From Cupriavidus sp. (GTDB lineage Bacteria > Pseudomonadota > Gammaproteobacteria > Burkholderiales > Burkholderiaceae), in contig JAPSLP010000006.1 in assembly GCA_031180665.1 (NCBI GenBank), forward strand, positions 1 through 64,000: a stretch of 64,000 bases of DNA, in the 5' to 3' direction. Under the pieces are notes generated by a model. It did not search any database, was not told where the DNA came from, and saw nothing but the letters and a program-made list of their open reading frames with translations. Positions 10,570-19,125 of the stretch are shown here, piece after piece. How positions within the stretch are numbered: the first letter of the stretch is position 1; each line of letters opens with the position of its first letter. Made by a program: the position numbers and the translations under genes.

Positions 10570-10591
10570 GGAAGCGAAAGCCTGGGGGTCA

Positions 10592-10660
10592 CGTCGTTCC
10601 CGCGAAAGCGGGAATCCAGCGTCGTTCGGAGCCACTGGGTCCCCGCTTTCCGGGGACGAC
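10592..10660. repeat. Dispersed hairpin repeat family A, copy 2
   Basis: Second copy of the 70-75-bp element: TTCCCGCGAAAGCGGGAA at the left, CCCCGCTTTCCGGGG at the right, with the shared centre CGGAGCCACTGG. It separates the small gene ending at 10569 from the convergent PilZ gene ending at 10713, where it could act as a transcription stop for both strands. Confidence 0.8.
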
Positions 10661-10712
10661 ACCCTGGGGGTAATTTCCGTCGGTTTCGCGCGCAATCAGC
10701 ACGCGCCTTTTA

Positions 10713-11456
10713 TCAGCCGCGATGGGCCAATTCCAGCGCGAATACCAGCCGCTGCAGCGTATTTTCCAGCCGCCCATCCGGATTGACGAAGGCGCAGCCG
10801 AAATGGTGAATCGCGCCGTCGTCGCGGCCCACCAGCCAATGTCCCACCACCTGCAGATCGAGGTCCAGCTTGCCCAGTTCGCGAAAGTCGAGCCGGGCGC
10901 GCGCGATGCGCGTGCCGACCGGCAGCTGCGTGTCGTCGACCGTGCGCGAGCGCAGGCCCACCCCCGATAGCGACAGATCCGAAATATCGAGCTTGACCAC
11001 GGTACCGTCGTCGAGCCGTCCCTCGCAGCCGTAGCCGCGCGTCACCAGCGTGCGCGCGCGGAAATGCCGGCGACGCTGGAAGTGATAGAGCTTGTCCGGG
11101 AACGGGGCCTTGAACGCCGGGCCGCCCTGGTATTGCACCGACTCCGGACGGCCGATGGCGAAGTTGACCGGCACGCCACGCAGCGAAGCCGAGATCGCGT
11201 TCTCCTCGGCTTCCAGCACTGCGCGCGCCTCCTCCTCGGTCCGGCACCAGTCGAAGATGAAGGTCCGGCTGCCCGGATCGACATGCAACACGGACGAAAC
11301 CGTTTCCCGGCCGCGGCCGGAACGCACGTTCAGCGTGCATTTCTGCCAGGCCAGATCGCGCAGCACCGTGCCGATCTGCGAGGCGTGGGTCAGGCGGTAT
11401 TGCTCGTCGGATGCGACGGCGGCCTCGGGCGGGTCGATGGACTCGTGGGGACTCAT
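10713..11456 (-). CDS. YcgR-like PilZ protein (c-di-GMP receptor)
   Basis: 247-aa two-domain protein: N-terminal YcgR-type beta domain (residues ~20-120) and C-terminal PilZ domain. The c-di-GMP site is visible as QRRRHFRAR (RxxxR) and DLSLSGVGLR (D/NxSxxG) about 35 residues later. YcgR proteins bind c-di-GMP and slow the flagellar motor; no flagellar genes are adjacent, so another output is possible. A TTG start at 11486 would add 10 residues; ATG 11456 is preferred. Monocistronic; it is convergent with the small gene and repeat copy on its 3' side. Confidence 0.85.
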   Translation of the reverse strand: MSPHESIDPPEAAVASDEQYRLTHASQIGTVLRDLAWQKCTLNVRSGRGRETVSSVLHVDPGSRTFIFDWCRTEEEARAVLEAEENAISASLRGVPVNFAIGRPESVQYQGGPAFKAPFPDKLYHFQRRRHFRARTLVTRGYGCEGRLDDGTVVKLDISDLSLSGVGLRSRTVDDTQLPVGTRIARARLDFRELGKLDLDLQVVGHWLVGRDDGAIHHFGCAFVNPDGRLENTLQRLVFALELAHRG

Positions 11457-11547
11457 GAAATCACGCGGGCGGGTGCGGGGATCCAAATGCGGGCGAAGGG
11501 GACTCTAGTACAGAATCGGCATCCTCGGCGCAAAACTTGAGCCCGAC

Positions 11548-12105
11548 TTAGGAGGGGTTGTCCGGGTCCGCCTCGTGCAAGGCAAAGGCCCGGCGGCAGC
11601 GGTGCTCGGCGCCCTGACGCTGCAGGCGGCTCTCGAACAGTACGAAGCGCCGCGCCAGATAGGGCGGGCAGGCCAGTTCCCGCTGCGAGGCCAGCCATTC
11701 GCGCAGCAACGGCTCGGGTGCATGGGGTGCGCAGCGCGCCAGCGTCAGGTGCGGATGGAAGGCACGCGCCTCGGCTTCGACCCCGGCATCGCGCAGCGCC
11801 AGATCGATCGCGCCATGCAGTGCCAGCAGTGGCTGTGCGGGTGCGACGCCGGCCCACAGGATCCCGCCGCGCCGGCCGAAACGACCCGCGCCGGCGACCC
11901 GCACCGGAACCGCAACGGCGGCGATCGCGCCGAGCGCATGCTCGATCGCCACGGCCCGTTCCTCGTCGACCTCGCCGATGAAGCGCAGCGTCAGATGGAC
12001 CTGCGCCGCCGGTGCCGGACGAACCGAACGTTCGCGCGGCAACGTCGCCAGCAGCGACGCCGCGAGCGCGGGCGGGGTTTCCAGTGCAACGAACAGCCGC
12101 GGCAT
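11548..12105 (-). CDS. thpR: RNA 2',3'-cyclic phosphodiesterase
   Basis: 185-aa 2H phosphoesterase. Both catalytic HxTx motifs are present: QVHLTLRFIGE near residue 38 and AFHPHLTLARC near residue 117. Length and motif spacing match ThpR/LigT, which hydrolyses RNA 2',3'-cyclic phosphates to 2'-phosphates in the cytoplasm. Start ATG 12105 (MPRLFVALE) is chosen over an upstream TTG at 12117. It follows ogt on the same strand after a 42-bp gap and may be transcribed with the ada-alkA/ogt pair. Confidence 0.9.
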   Translation of the reverse strand: MPRLFVALETPPALAASLLATLPRERSVRPAPAAQVHLTLRFIGEVDEERAVAIEHALGAIAAVAVPVRVAGAGRFGRRGGILWAGVAPAQPLLALHGAIDLALRDAGVEAEARAFHPHLTLARCAPHAPEPLLREWLASQRELACPPYLARRFVLFESRLQRQGAEHRCRRAFALHEADPDNPS

Positions 12106-12147
12106 GCCGGGGGGCAATGTCAGGCGTCTGGCGTGATGCGGTCGGTC

Positions 12148-12699
12148 CTACGCGGCGACCGCCAGCGCGTCGCGCAACAGCGGCAGGCGCGGCGCCGCCG
12201 CCGTGCCCTCCAGCCGCAGCAATGCCTGCTTGCGGTCGGCACCGCCGGCATAGCCGGTCAACGCGCCGTTGGCGCCGAGCACGCGATGGCAGGGCACGAT
12301 CACCGAGATCGGGTTGCGGCCGACCGCACTACCCACGGCGCGCGCATGGCCGGGCGACAGGCCAAGTGCCAGCGCCAGCTGGCCGTAGCTGATGGTCTGG
12401 CCGAACGGGATCTCGCACAGCGCCTGCCAGACCTGCTGCTGGAAGACGCTGCCTGCCAGGCGCAGCGGCACGGTGAAACGCTGCCGCGCGCCGGCGAAGT
12501 ATTCGGTCAGCTCTTGCTCCGCCTGCGCCAGCACCCGCGCATCGCGCGCGTCGAAGGCAGCGGTGTGGAAGGCAGCGGTGTCGAACGGTCCGGCCGGATG
12601 GTACTTCTGCCCGGCAAAGAACATCCCCGTCAGATGGCCGTCTTCGGCGCGCAGCAGCACGTCGCCGAGCGGGCCCGACATCGAACGATAGTGAATCAT
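12148..12699 (-). CDS. ogt: Methylated-DNA-[protein]-cysteine S-methyltransferase
   Basis: 183-aa O6-alkylguanine-DNA alkyltransferase. The acceptor motif is VIVPCHRVLG, preceded by the HTH (IPFGQTISYGQLALALG) and followed by GYAGGADRKQALLRLEG. It transfers the alkyl group from O6-alkylguanine or O4-alkylthymine to its own cysteine. Its ATG overlaps the stop of the ada-alkA gene by 4 bp, so the two repair genes are translationally coupled. The MTase N-terminal domain contains a duplicated TAAFHTAAFDA segment from a short DNA repeat (12556-12590). Confidence 0.95.
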   Translation of the reverse strand: MIHYRSMSGPLGDVLLRAEDGHLTGMFFAGQKYHPAGPFDTAAFHTAAFDARDARVLAQAEQELTEYFAGARQRFTVPLRLAGSVFQQQVWQALCEIPFGQTISYGQLALALGLSPGHARAVGSAVGRNPISVIVPCHRVLGANGALTGYAGGADRKQALLRLEGTAAAPRLPLLRDALAVAA

Positions 12700-14267
12700 G
12701 TTGGCTGCTCCTGTAATTGGGGGCGGCGGGCGCGGCGCGGCGCGGCTTGCTTGCCGGAGGCTTCGCCGACGCCAGCCGGCGCGGTGCGACCCGTGGCACG
12801 CTCGCGTTCGCGGCGGTCCTGCATGTCCTGGTACTGCCGCCAAAGATGCATGGCCGCGTAGGCACGCCATGGCGCCCACTGCGCGGCGTGCCGCAGCATC
12901 TCGCCGGTGCGCTCGATGCCCAGCACCTTGCGCAGCGCATAGTCGGTGGCCGGAAACGCATCGGGCCAGCCCAGCGCACGCATCGCAATGTATTGCGCGG
13001 TCCAGTCGCCCACGCCGTCGATGCCGCACAGGGCCGCCACGGTCTGCGCAGGTTCCACGCCCGGCTCCAGCGACAGCCTGCCCTCGACCATCGCCATGGC
13101 GATCGCATGGATCGCGCGGGCCTTGGCCAGCGGCACGCCCAGCGCATTGAGCGCCGTCACTGGCACCGCGGCCAGCGTGGCGGGGCCCGGAAAACAGGCG
13201 CGCAATTCGTCCATCGGTACGGCCAGCGGCGCCCCATGGGCCTGCACCAGCCGATGCAGCATGGCGCGGGCCTGGGTCAGCGAGACCACCTGGCCGAGCA
13301 CCGCCCGCACCGCGATCTCGAATCCGTCCACCGTACCGGGCAGGCGCATGCCGGGCATGCCGGCGGCCAACGCGCCCAGGTGGCGGTCGACCACATCCGG
13401 CCGGCAACCCAGATCGCACAGGCGCCGGACCTTGCCCAGCACCTGCGGAATGGCATGCGCCAGCGAACCGGACAGCGTCACGCGCAACACGTGGCGCTGC
13501 GGGGCCAGGGCCAGCCGTATCCAGCCGCTGTGCAGGCGTGCGCCCACCTCGATGCCGATGGTGCGCCCATATTCGCCGCCATGCGCGTCGGGCCAGATCT
13601 GCTCGACGCCCGGCACCGCGCGGGCGCCCAGGAACTGCATCAGCGCGGCCCACGCGAGCGGCGGCCGATAGCCGAGTTCGAACACCAGGCGGTCGGCCGG
13701 CATGCCCGCAGCGCGCTTGCGCATCGCGGTGGGCGCCAGGCCGTAGCGCGTCTTGAGCACGTCGTTGAAGCGGCGGACGCTGCCGAAGCCCGCAGCGAGG
13801 GCCACCTCGGTGACGGGCAGCGCGGTATCGGTCAGCAGCCGCTTGGCCAGCAGCAGGCGCTGTGTCTGCGCGTAATCGACCAGCGAAACGCCGAACTGCG
13901 CGGTGAACAGCCGCCGCAGGTGCCGCTCGGTGACGCCGATGCGCGCAGCCAGCTCGGGCACACCGGCATCGGCCAGGAATCCCTCGTCGATCAGCGTCGC
14001 CGCCGCCTGTGCCAGCCGGCCCGACAGGTCGGCGATCCCATGGCCCGGCGCCAGTTCGGGGCGGCAGCGCAGGCAGGGCCGATAGCCGTGCTTCTCGGCC
14101 GCCGCGGCGGTGGCGAAGAAACTGCAGTTTTCGCGCTTGGGCGTGCGCACCGCGCAGACCGGCCGACAGTAGATGCCGGTCGACGACACGGCGACGAAAA
14201 AGCGCCCGTCGAAGCGGCGGTCGTGCGAAACCACGGCGCGGTAGCAGGTATCGGGATCGAGTTCCAT
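12696..14267 (-). CDS. Ada-AlkA fusion: methyl sensor, AraC HTH and 3-methyladenine glycosylase
   Basis: 523-aa fusion. Residues 1-80: Ada N-terminal zinc domain with cysteines C34, C38, C65 and C68 spaced as in E. coli Ada, where the first accepts a methyl group from phosphotriesters. Residues ~85-180: AraC-type HTH (GVTERHLRRLFTAQFGVS, LPVTEVALAAGFGSVRRFNDV). Residues ~190-490: AlkA glycosylase with the HhH motif GIDGVGDWTAQYIAMRALGW and the catalytic aspartate of the PATD that follows. It both senses alkylation and removes 3-methyladenine and related bases. With ogt this gives a compact adaptive response. A basic, Ala/Arg-rich tail ends the protein. Confidence 0.94.
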   Translation of the reverse strand: MELDPDTCYRAVVSHDRRFDGRFFVAVSSTGIYCRPVCAVRTPKRENCSFFATAAAAEKHGYRPCLRCRPELAPGHGIADLSGRLAQAAATLIDEGFLADAGVPELAARIGVTERHLRRLFTAQFGVSLVDYAQTQRLLLAKRLLTDTALPVTEVALAAGFGSVRRFNDVLKTRYGLAPTAMRKRAAGMPADRLVFELGYRPPLAWAALMQFLGARAVPGVEQIWPDAHGGEYGRTIGIEVGARLHSGWIRLALAPQRHVLRVTLSGSLAHAIPQVLGKVRRLCDLGCRPDVVDRHLGALAAGMPGMRLPGTVDGFEIAVRAVLGQVVSLTQARAMLHRLVQAHGAPLAVPMDELRACFPGPATLAAVPVTALNALGVPLAKARAIHAIAMAMVEGRLSLEPGVEPAQTVAALCGIDGVGDWTAQYIAMRALGWPDAFPATDYALRKVLGIERTGEMLRHAAQWAPWRAYAAMHLWRQYQDMQDRRERERATGRTAPAGVGEASGKQAAPRRARRPQLQEQPT

Positions 14268-14352
14268 GGCCGCATGCTACCGCTTTCCGACGGTGCGACC
14301 AGCCGGAATCGGACATGCGAGTCCGGCTGCGGCGCGGCCTGCTCTCCCCCGC

Positions 14353-15246
14353 TCAGCGGGACTTGCTCCGCCGCCCGCGCCACTGGCGCGCCGCGATGAC
14401 GAAGGCCTCGATCAGCGCCGCAGTGGGCGCGCGCGACAGCGCCGAGGGGCGCGCCAGCACGCCGACCTCGCGATGGATGGGCCGGCCGGGCAACGGCTCG
14501 GCCTGCACGTTGGGGCATTGCGCCAACGGCAGCAGATCGGCCGGCACGATCGCGCAGCCCAGTCCCTGGTCGACCATCTGCAGGATCACCGCCGGCTCGT
14601 CGAGCTCCATGCCCTCGTCGACCCGCAGCCGATGGCGCTTCAGATAGCGATCGACCAGATGCCCGCCGGCCGAGTGCCGGTTGTAGCGGATGAAGGGCAG
14701 CGCGCCCAGCATCGCCTTCAGCTCGCGCGGCGCGCCGCGCGGCGCGATGGCAACGAAGGGCTCGCTCAGCAAGGGCAACCATTTCAACTCGGCGGGGATG
14801 CCGAGCCGGGGCTTGATCATCACCGCGACCTCGAGCTCGCGCGCATCGACCTGGGTCAGCAATTGCGTCGACATGCCGGGCACGATGTTGACGTGGGTCT
14901 TCGGATAATCGGCGCGAAAGCGCTGCATCGCCTTCGGCAGCAGCGTGGACTGCACCGTCGATACCGCGCCCAGGTCGATCGGCGTCAGCGCCGGAGCGGC
15001 ATGCGCCTGCCCTTTCATCGACTCGTAGAGCTCGACGAAGCGCACCGCCTCGGGCAGCAGCTTGCGCCCCTGCTCGCTGAGCGCCACCGATTTGCCGGTG
15101 CGATCGAACAGCGCGCAACCGAGATCCTCCTCCAGCCGCCGTATCTGCGTGCTGACCGCCGACTGCGTCAGCGACAGCCGCGCCGCGGCGGCGGAAAACG
15201 AAGCGGTCTCGGCGGCGACCAGGAAAGTGCGGAAGTAGCGGATCAT
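14353..15246 (-). CDS. LysR-family regulator
   Basis: 297-aa LysR protein; HTH at residues ~1-60 (FRTFLVAAETASFSAAAARLSLTQSAVSTQIRRLEEDLG), ligand domain after residue 90. Start ATG 15246 gives the canonical MIRYFRTFL opening. It is transcribed divergently from the VOC-family gene at 15391, and the shared 144-bp gap is the obvious place for its operator. LysR proteins usually activate the divergent gene when bound to a small ligand; ligand unknown. Confidence 0.92.
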   Translation of the reverse strand: MIRYFRTFLVAAETASFSAAAARLSLTQSAVSTQIRRLEEDLGCALFDRTGKSVALSEQGRKLLPEAVRFVELYESMKGQAHAAPALTPIDLGAVSTVQSTLLPKAMQRFRADYPKTHVNIVPGMSTQLLTQVDARELEVAVMIKPRLGIPAELKWLPLLSEPFVAIAPRGAPRELKAMLGALPFIRYNRHSAGGHLVDRYLKRHRLRVDEGMELDEPAVILQMVDQGLGCAIVPADLLPLAQCPNVQAEPLPGRPIHREVGVLARPSALSRAPTAALIEAFVIAARQWRGRRSKSR

Positions 15247-15390
15247 GGCGACGGGCTGATTGGAATCCGATCGAAATCTCTGATACTCAGCGCCAAAATG
15301 ATTCGCTTCATATCGTGACTTGTGCTGAGTAGAATTTCCGGGACCATACCACGCCGCAGCCCGGCGCTTCCTCTCCAGAAAGGCCCCCAC

Positions 15391-15813
15391 ATGCAAACCA
15401 TTCCCCTGTTCCACCTGGCGTTCCCCGTGCACGATCTGGCCGAGGCCCGGCGTTTCTACGGCGAACTGCTCGGCTGCCCCGAGGGCCGCAGCTCCGACAG
15501 CTGGGTCGATTTCAATTTCTACGGCCATCAGGTGGTGGCCCACCTGTCGCCCGAAGAGACCGGCCATCGCTCGACCAGCGCGGTCGATGGCGACGACGTG
15601 CCGGTGCGCCATTTCGGCGCGATCCTGTCGATGGAGCAATGGGAGGCGCTGGCCGACAAGCTGCGCGCGGCCAACGTCGAGTTCGTGATCGAGCCCCATG
15701 TGCGATTCAAGGGTCAGGTCGGCGAACAGGCCACGATGTTCTTCCTCGACCCGTCGGGCAATGCGCTCGAATTCAAGGCCTTCGGCGATATCAGCCAGGT
15801 GTTCGCGAAGTAG
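15391..15813 (+). CDS. VOC-superfamily (glyoxalase/dioxygenase-like) protein
   Basis: 140-aa vicinal-oxygen-chelate protein with two beta-alpha-beta-beta-beta modules. Metal ligands are visible: H8 in FHLAFPVHD, the histidine of [11 protein letters not shown], and the glutamate in ALEFKAF near the C-terminus; [10 protein letters not shown] is the family signature. It could be a lactoylglutathione lyase-like, dioxygenase or resistance enzyme. Paired divergently with the LysR gene at 14353-15246, which likely controls it. The 5' spacer carries AGAAAGG about 10 bp before the ATG. Confidence 0.87.
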   Translation: MQTIPLFHLAFPVHDLAEARRFYGELLGCPEGRSSDSWVDFNFYGHQVVAHLSPEETGHRSTSAVDGDDVPVRHFGAILSMEQWEALADKLRAANVEFVIEPHVRFKGQVGEQATMFFLDPSGNALEFKAFGDISQVFAK

Positions 15814-15835
15814 GACCGCCGCGCCGCCGGGCGCG

Positions 15836-15872
15836 GGGGCTACAACGGGCTACAACGGGCTACAACGGCTAC
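15836..15872. repeat. Short tandem repeat GGGCTACAAC
   Basis: Three copies of GGGCTACAAC plus a one-base-shorter fourth, at the 3' end of the LysR gene on the minus strand, including its stop codon region. The last LysR codons (GGLSL then stop) lie within it, so copy-number change would alter the C-terminus. Confidence 0.75.
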
Positions 15873-16762
15873 AACGACAGTCCGCCCAGATGGTGCGCCA
15901 GCAGATCGATCATTGCGCGCGTCTTGGCCGGAATCGCGCGCGCCGCGGGCCATACCGCCTGCACCGGGATCGGCGGCGCCTCGAAGGCGTCCAGCACAGT
16001 CACGAGGCGCCGCTGCGCGAGCAGATGCGCCACCTGCCATAACGGGCCGAAGCCGATGCCCAGGCCCAGCGCCACGGCCTCGTTGACCGCCGCCGTGCTT
16101 CCTGCACGGAGTCTGCCGCCGACGGGGAAACGCCGCAGCTTGCCGTCGACCATGAACGGCCAGCGCGCGTCATTGCCCTCGCCGCTGCGCACGACGCAGC
16201 GATGCGCGGCCAGGTCGCGCGGATGCGCCGGCACGCCGTGGCGTGCCACATAGCTGCGCGAGCAGAATGCCACGCGCCGCAGCATCGCCAGCCGGCGCGC
16301 CTTCAGGTTGTCATCGCCGACCTCGCCGATCCGTACCGCAAGGTCCAGCCCTTGCGCGCGCAGATCGGTGAAGGCGTCGCTGACCGTCAGCTCCACTTCC
16401 ACCTGCGGGTGCCGCTCCATGTAGCGCGCGACCACCGGCACGATATACGCCGGTGCAAACAGGACCGGTGCGCTGAGCCGAAGCGTCCCGGACGCGGACG
16501 AACTGAGGCTCGACGCGGCATCCCACGCCTCGTTCAACTCCGCCATGGCCGGCGCGACGCGATGCCGGAACGCCTCGCCGGCCTCGGTCAGCTGGCAGCT
16601 GCGGGTGGTTCGCTGCACCAGCTGCACGCCGAGGCTGCGCTCGAGCAGCGCCAATGAACGGCTGACCGATTGCAGCGAGCGGCCCAGATGCCGGGCGGCC
16701 TTGCTCAGGCTGCCCTGCTCGGCAATGGCGAGGAAGGTCAGGATGTCGGACACGCGCTCCAT
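15869..16762 (-). CDS. LysR-family regulator
   Basis: 297-aa LysR regulator of the CrgA/AaeR-like branch: HTH MERVSDILTFLAIAEQGSLSKAARHLGRSLQSVSRSLALLERSLGVQLVQRTTR. The effector domain has the usual DLRAQGLDLAVRIGEVGDDNLKARRL core. ATG 16762 is the normal start; the frame extends to 16810 without a homologous head. It is divergent from the SDR gene at 16907, which it probably represses or activates. The 3' end is made of a short tandem repeat. Confidence 0.92.
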   Translation of the reverse strand: MERVSDILTFLAIAEQGSLSKAARHLGRSLQSVSRSLALLERSLGVQLVQRTTRSCQLTEAGEAFRHRVAPAMAELNEAWDAASSLSSSASGTLRLSAPVLFAPAYIVPVVARYMERHPQVEVELTVSDAFTDLRAQGLDLAVRIGEVGDDNLKARRLAMLRRVAFCSRSYVARHGVPAHPRDLAAHRCVVRSGEGNDARWPFMVDGKLRRFPVGGRLRAGSTAAVNEAVALGLGIGFGPLWQVAHLLAQRRLVTVLDAFEAPPIPVQAVWPAARAIPAKTRAMIDLLAHHLGGLSL

Positions 16763-16906
16763 CGGCGCTCCATGTTCGGGATCGAGGATCGTTGCCCGCC
16801 ATTCTCTCAATTTGTGGAAGGGAGAATCACCGGGCGCCCGTATTCTCCTTCCAGGCGGGACTCTCTATCGTGTCCGGGTCATCCACCACGAACGAGGAAG
16901 CGCACC

Positions 16907-17824
16907 GTGACATCCATCGCAACCGCCATGCATTCCACCGAAACCGCCGCCGCGCGCCGCGTGCTCGTCGTCGGCGCCGCCGGGCGTTTTGCCGGCCTGG
17001 TTCCCCAGGCGCTGCGGGACAAGGGCGTGACCGTACGCGGACTGGTCCGCGACGCCGAACGCTCCGCCCGCGCGCTGGCCAACGGCGTCGACGAGGTCGC
17101 GGTCGCCGACCTGCGCTCGCCCGAGACGCTGGCCGCCGCGCTGGACGGCGTCGACGGCGTCTTCTACATCGGCCCCGCCTTCGCCCCGGACGAATCGCAA
17201 CTGGGCGTCGGCATGGTCGCCGCGGCGAGGCGCGCCGGCGTACGGCGCTTCGTGTTTTCATCGGTGATCCAGCCGACCGACGTATCGCTGGCCAACCACG
17301 CCAGCAAGATTCCGGTCGAGCAGGCGCTGTTCGACTCGGGCCTGCAGTTCACCGTGCTGCAGCCAGCAAATTTCTACCAGAACCTGCTGGGCGGATGGGC
17401 ACGCGTGGTGGCCGAAGGCGTGTTCGCCGAGCCCTATCCGGTCGACGTGCCGGTGGCCCGCGTCGACTATCGCGATGTGGCCGAGGTCGCCGCGATGGCG
17501 CTGACCAGTGACCGCCTGGCGTACGGCTGCTTCGAGCTGACCGGCGAGGCCGGGCTCACGCGCAAGCAGATCGCCGCGATGATGAGCGACGCGCTCGGGC
17601 ACACCATCGTCGCCGGCGAGATCGATTTCGAGCAATGGGCGGCGCGCCTGCCGCTGGACTACACCGCCGCCCAATGGGAACTGCTACGCAGGATCCAGGA
17701 ACACTATGCAGCCCATGGTTTGCGCGCCAATCCGCTGGTGCTGCAGGCCATCCTGGGTCGCCCACCCAGGTCGATGCAGGCATTTTTGCGGGAGCTCGCC
17801 GCGAGCACACGCGCGGCAGCGTGA
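16907..17824 (+). CDS. NmrA/SDR-type NAD(P)-binding protein
   Basis: 305-aa atypical short-chain dehydrogenase of the NmrA/quinone oxidoreductase 2 (QorB)-like group. The nucleotide-binding loop is VVGAAGRFAG, followed by LVRDAERS, VDGVFYIGP and RRFVFSSVIQP; the catalytic tyrosine of true SDRs is not obvious (ASKIPVEQAL). It could reduce quinones or sense NADP. GTG 16907 is taken as start because ACGAGGAAG precedes it by 8 bp; ATG 16928 is the alternative. Divergent to the LysR gene. Confidence 0.8.
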   Translation: MTSIATAMHSTETAAARRVLVVGAAGRFAGLVPQALRDKGVTVRGLVRDAERSARALANGVDEVAVADLRSPETLAAALDGVDGVFYIGPAFAPDESQLGVGMVAAARRAGVRRFVFSSVIQPTDVSLANHASKIPVEQALFDSGLQFTVLQPANFYQNLLGGWARVVAEGVFAEPYPVDVPVARVDYRDVAEVAAMALTSDRLAYGCFELTGEAGLTRKQIAAMMSDALGHTIVAGEIDFEQWAARLPLDYTAAQWELLRRIQEHYAAHGLRANPLVLQAILGRPPRSMQAFLRELAASTRAAA

Positions 17825-17898
17825 GCGGTCATCGGCCGAGCGGCACACCCTGCCGACGTGGCCCCGATTTGTGAGCCCCTTCCTGGGGCACCTTCCGC

Positions 17899-17927
17899 TT
17901 GCCGGGTGATCCCAAGGACTGTATATT
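17899..17927 (+). promoter_or_regulatory. Sigma-70-like promoter overlapping a LexA box
   Basis: TTGCCG at 17899-17904 and TATATT at 17922-17927 are separated by 17 bp, matching 4/6 and 5/6 of the sigma-70 consensus. The -10 lies inside the LexA-type palindrome, as expected of a repressed SOS promoter. It reads into the 123-aa gene at 17960. Confidence 0.6.
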
Positions 17928-17940
17928 TGTACAGTCCTTG
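17913..17940. promoter_or_regulatory. LexA-type SOS box within an 11-bp-arm palindrome
   Basis: CTGTATATTTGTACAG at 17919-17934 is a full match to the E. coli-type LexA consensus CTGT-N8-ACAG with an A/T-rich centre, and the symmetry extends outward (CAAGGACTGTA on the left, TACAGTCCTTG on the right). It is 25 bp upstream of the ATG at 17960. A terminator is less likely: no T run follows. Confidence 0.75.
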
Positions 17941-17959
17941 ATCGCCACGAGAGGTAAGC

Positions 17960-18331
17960 ATGTCAATCGCACGAGCCGGCAGCAAAAACGAGGCCCTGCG
18001 TCTGCTGGCCGCCCGTGAGGTTCTGGCGCTGGAGCTGGACTATGAAACGGGTTGGCAGGACGCCGTCGAACTGGGCCGGCTGGGGGAAAAACGCGGCATC
18101 CGCGTCCAGTACCGCGGCCAGGAAAGCATCGCGGTGCGTTCGCACGAGGCCCTGATCGAAGGGCTCGCCAAACCCAAGACCACCTTCCGTCAGCGCAATC
18201 TTTATTGCCTGTTCGATCTCGGCGCCATGGCGGACCAGGAACTCCATGAGCTGGAAGCGCGCGCCAGCCGCCTCGGCGACTACATCCTGGCCGGTCATCT
18301 GCTGCGCGAGGTGGATGCCTTCTGGCATTGA
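17960..18331 (+). CDS. Unknown protein under a LexA box
   Basis: 123-aa protein (MSIARAGSKNEALRLLAARE...) of no family I can name. It is soluble with mixed helix and short strands: an N-terminal helical part, a basic segment GEKRGIRVQYRGQES, and a long C-terminal helix MADQELHELEARASRLGDYILAGHLLREVDAFW. No transmembrane segment or catalytic signature is seen. GAGAGG precedes ATG 17960 by 6 bp. Its promoter is overlapped by a near-perfect SOS operator, so expression should rise on DNA damage. It is not SulA, ImuA, RecX or DinB by length or motifs. Alternative: the operator belongs to another LexA-like regulator. Confidence 0.72.
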   Translation: MSIARAGSKNEALRLLAAREVLALELDYETGWQDAVELGRLGEKRGIRVQYRGQESIAVRSHEALIEGLAKPKTTFRQRNLYCLFDLGAMADQELHELEARASRLGDYILAGHLLREVDAFWH

Positions 18332-18591
18332 GCCGCGATTGGCGCGCGACTGAGGCGCGCTTCAGGCCAGTTGAGGCGCACCCCTGCGACGCCGTGTCGC
18401 AGCCGCAGGGATATCGCCAAAACCATCGCTTTACCCGAAGATCCACCAAATACTTTCGTGAGCTTTTCGAAAGAAGGCGGTATCCGGGCAACGCACGATG
18501 GTGCCCCCGCTCGCAGGCAGGGTTCGCCCCACGCGCCAGTGCCGCGAGCAGCAGCCATCAGGCAAAAACACAACAGGAGACTCGCGACACC

Positions 18592-19107
18592 ATGTCAGCC
18601 AACCTGTACGACGCCAAGGAACCGCTGCTGCGCTGTCTACAAGAGAATCTGGCCGGTTGGCATTCGGCCCTCGACCACGTTCTGTCGCAGTCCGGCATCT
18701 CGACGACGGAATGGCATCTGCTGCAACACCTCGCACACCGCCAGCGCACCGAACCGGATCGCATCACGGCTGCTTGCGCGTTGCCCTGGCTCGATGCCGA
18801 GGAGTTCGAGGCGATGGTCCGCAGCCTGTCGGACCAGGGATGGCTCGAGCAGCAGCCCGGTTCCCATCCGGCGCAGCCGATTCCGGTGATCCGCTCGAGC
18901 GCCAGCCATCGCATGGACAAGCTGGGTCAGGCCATCAAGGCGCTGCAATCGGTCTGGGTCTCGCCGCTGAGCCTGGAGGAGCGCGGCATGATGATCACCT
19001 ATCTGACCAAGATGCAACGCCAGCTCGAGCGGCTGGCGCCACGCGGCTCGGCAAACTGCGGCAGCGTGACGCGCGGCGCGTCGGATCGTCGGGTGCCGAT
19101 CCGCTGA
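18592..19107 (+). CDS. MarR-like winged-helix protein
   Basis: 171-aa protein with a MarR-type layout: N-terminal helix, ISTTEWHLLQHLAHRQRTEPDRIT (recognition region), LSDQGWLEQQPGSHPAQPIPVIRSSASHRMDKLGQAIKAL (wing then dimer helix) and a C-terminal helix LSLEERGMMITYLTKMQRQLERL. ATG 18592 has CAGGAG 12-17 bp upstream. The preceding 260 bp (18332-18591) hold no gene. Its targets are unknown; no drug efflux or catabolic gene adjoins it. Confidence 0.7.
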   Translation: MSANLYDAKEPLLRCLQENLAGWHSALDHVLSQSGISTTEWHLLQHLAHRQRTEPDRITAACALPWLDAEEFEAMVRSLSDQGWLEQQPGSHPAQPIPVIRSSASHRMDKLGQAIKALQSVWVSPLSLEERGMMITYLTKMQRQLERLAPRGSANCGSVTRGASDRRVPIR

Positions 19108-19125
19108 GTCGCCGGCCGCTGCGCG

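Noticed and set aside
12148-14316. Minus-strand frame of about 720 codons ending as ogt
   Set aside because: Only the part from ATG 12699 is Ogt; the upstream part is a frame shadow of the ada-alkA gene.
17963-18328. Antisense frame over the LexA-boxed gene
   Set aside because: The plus-strand frame has the operator, promoter and ribosome-binding site in the right order; the antisense frame has none.
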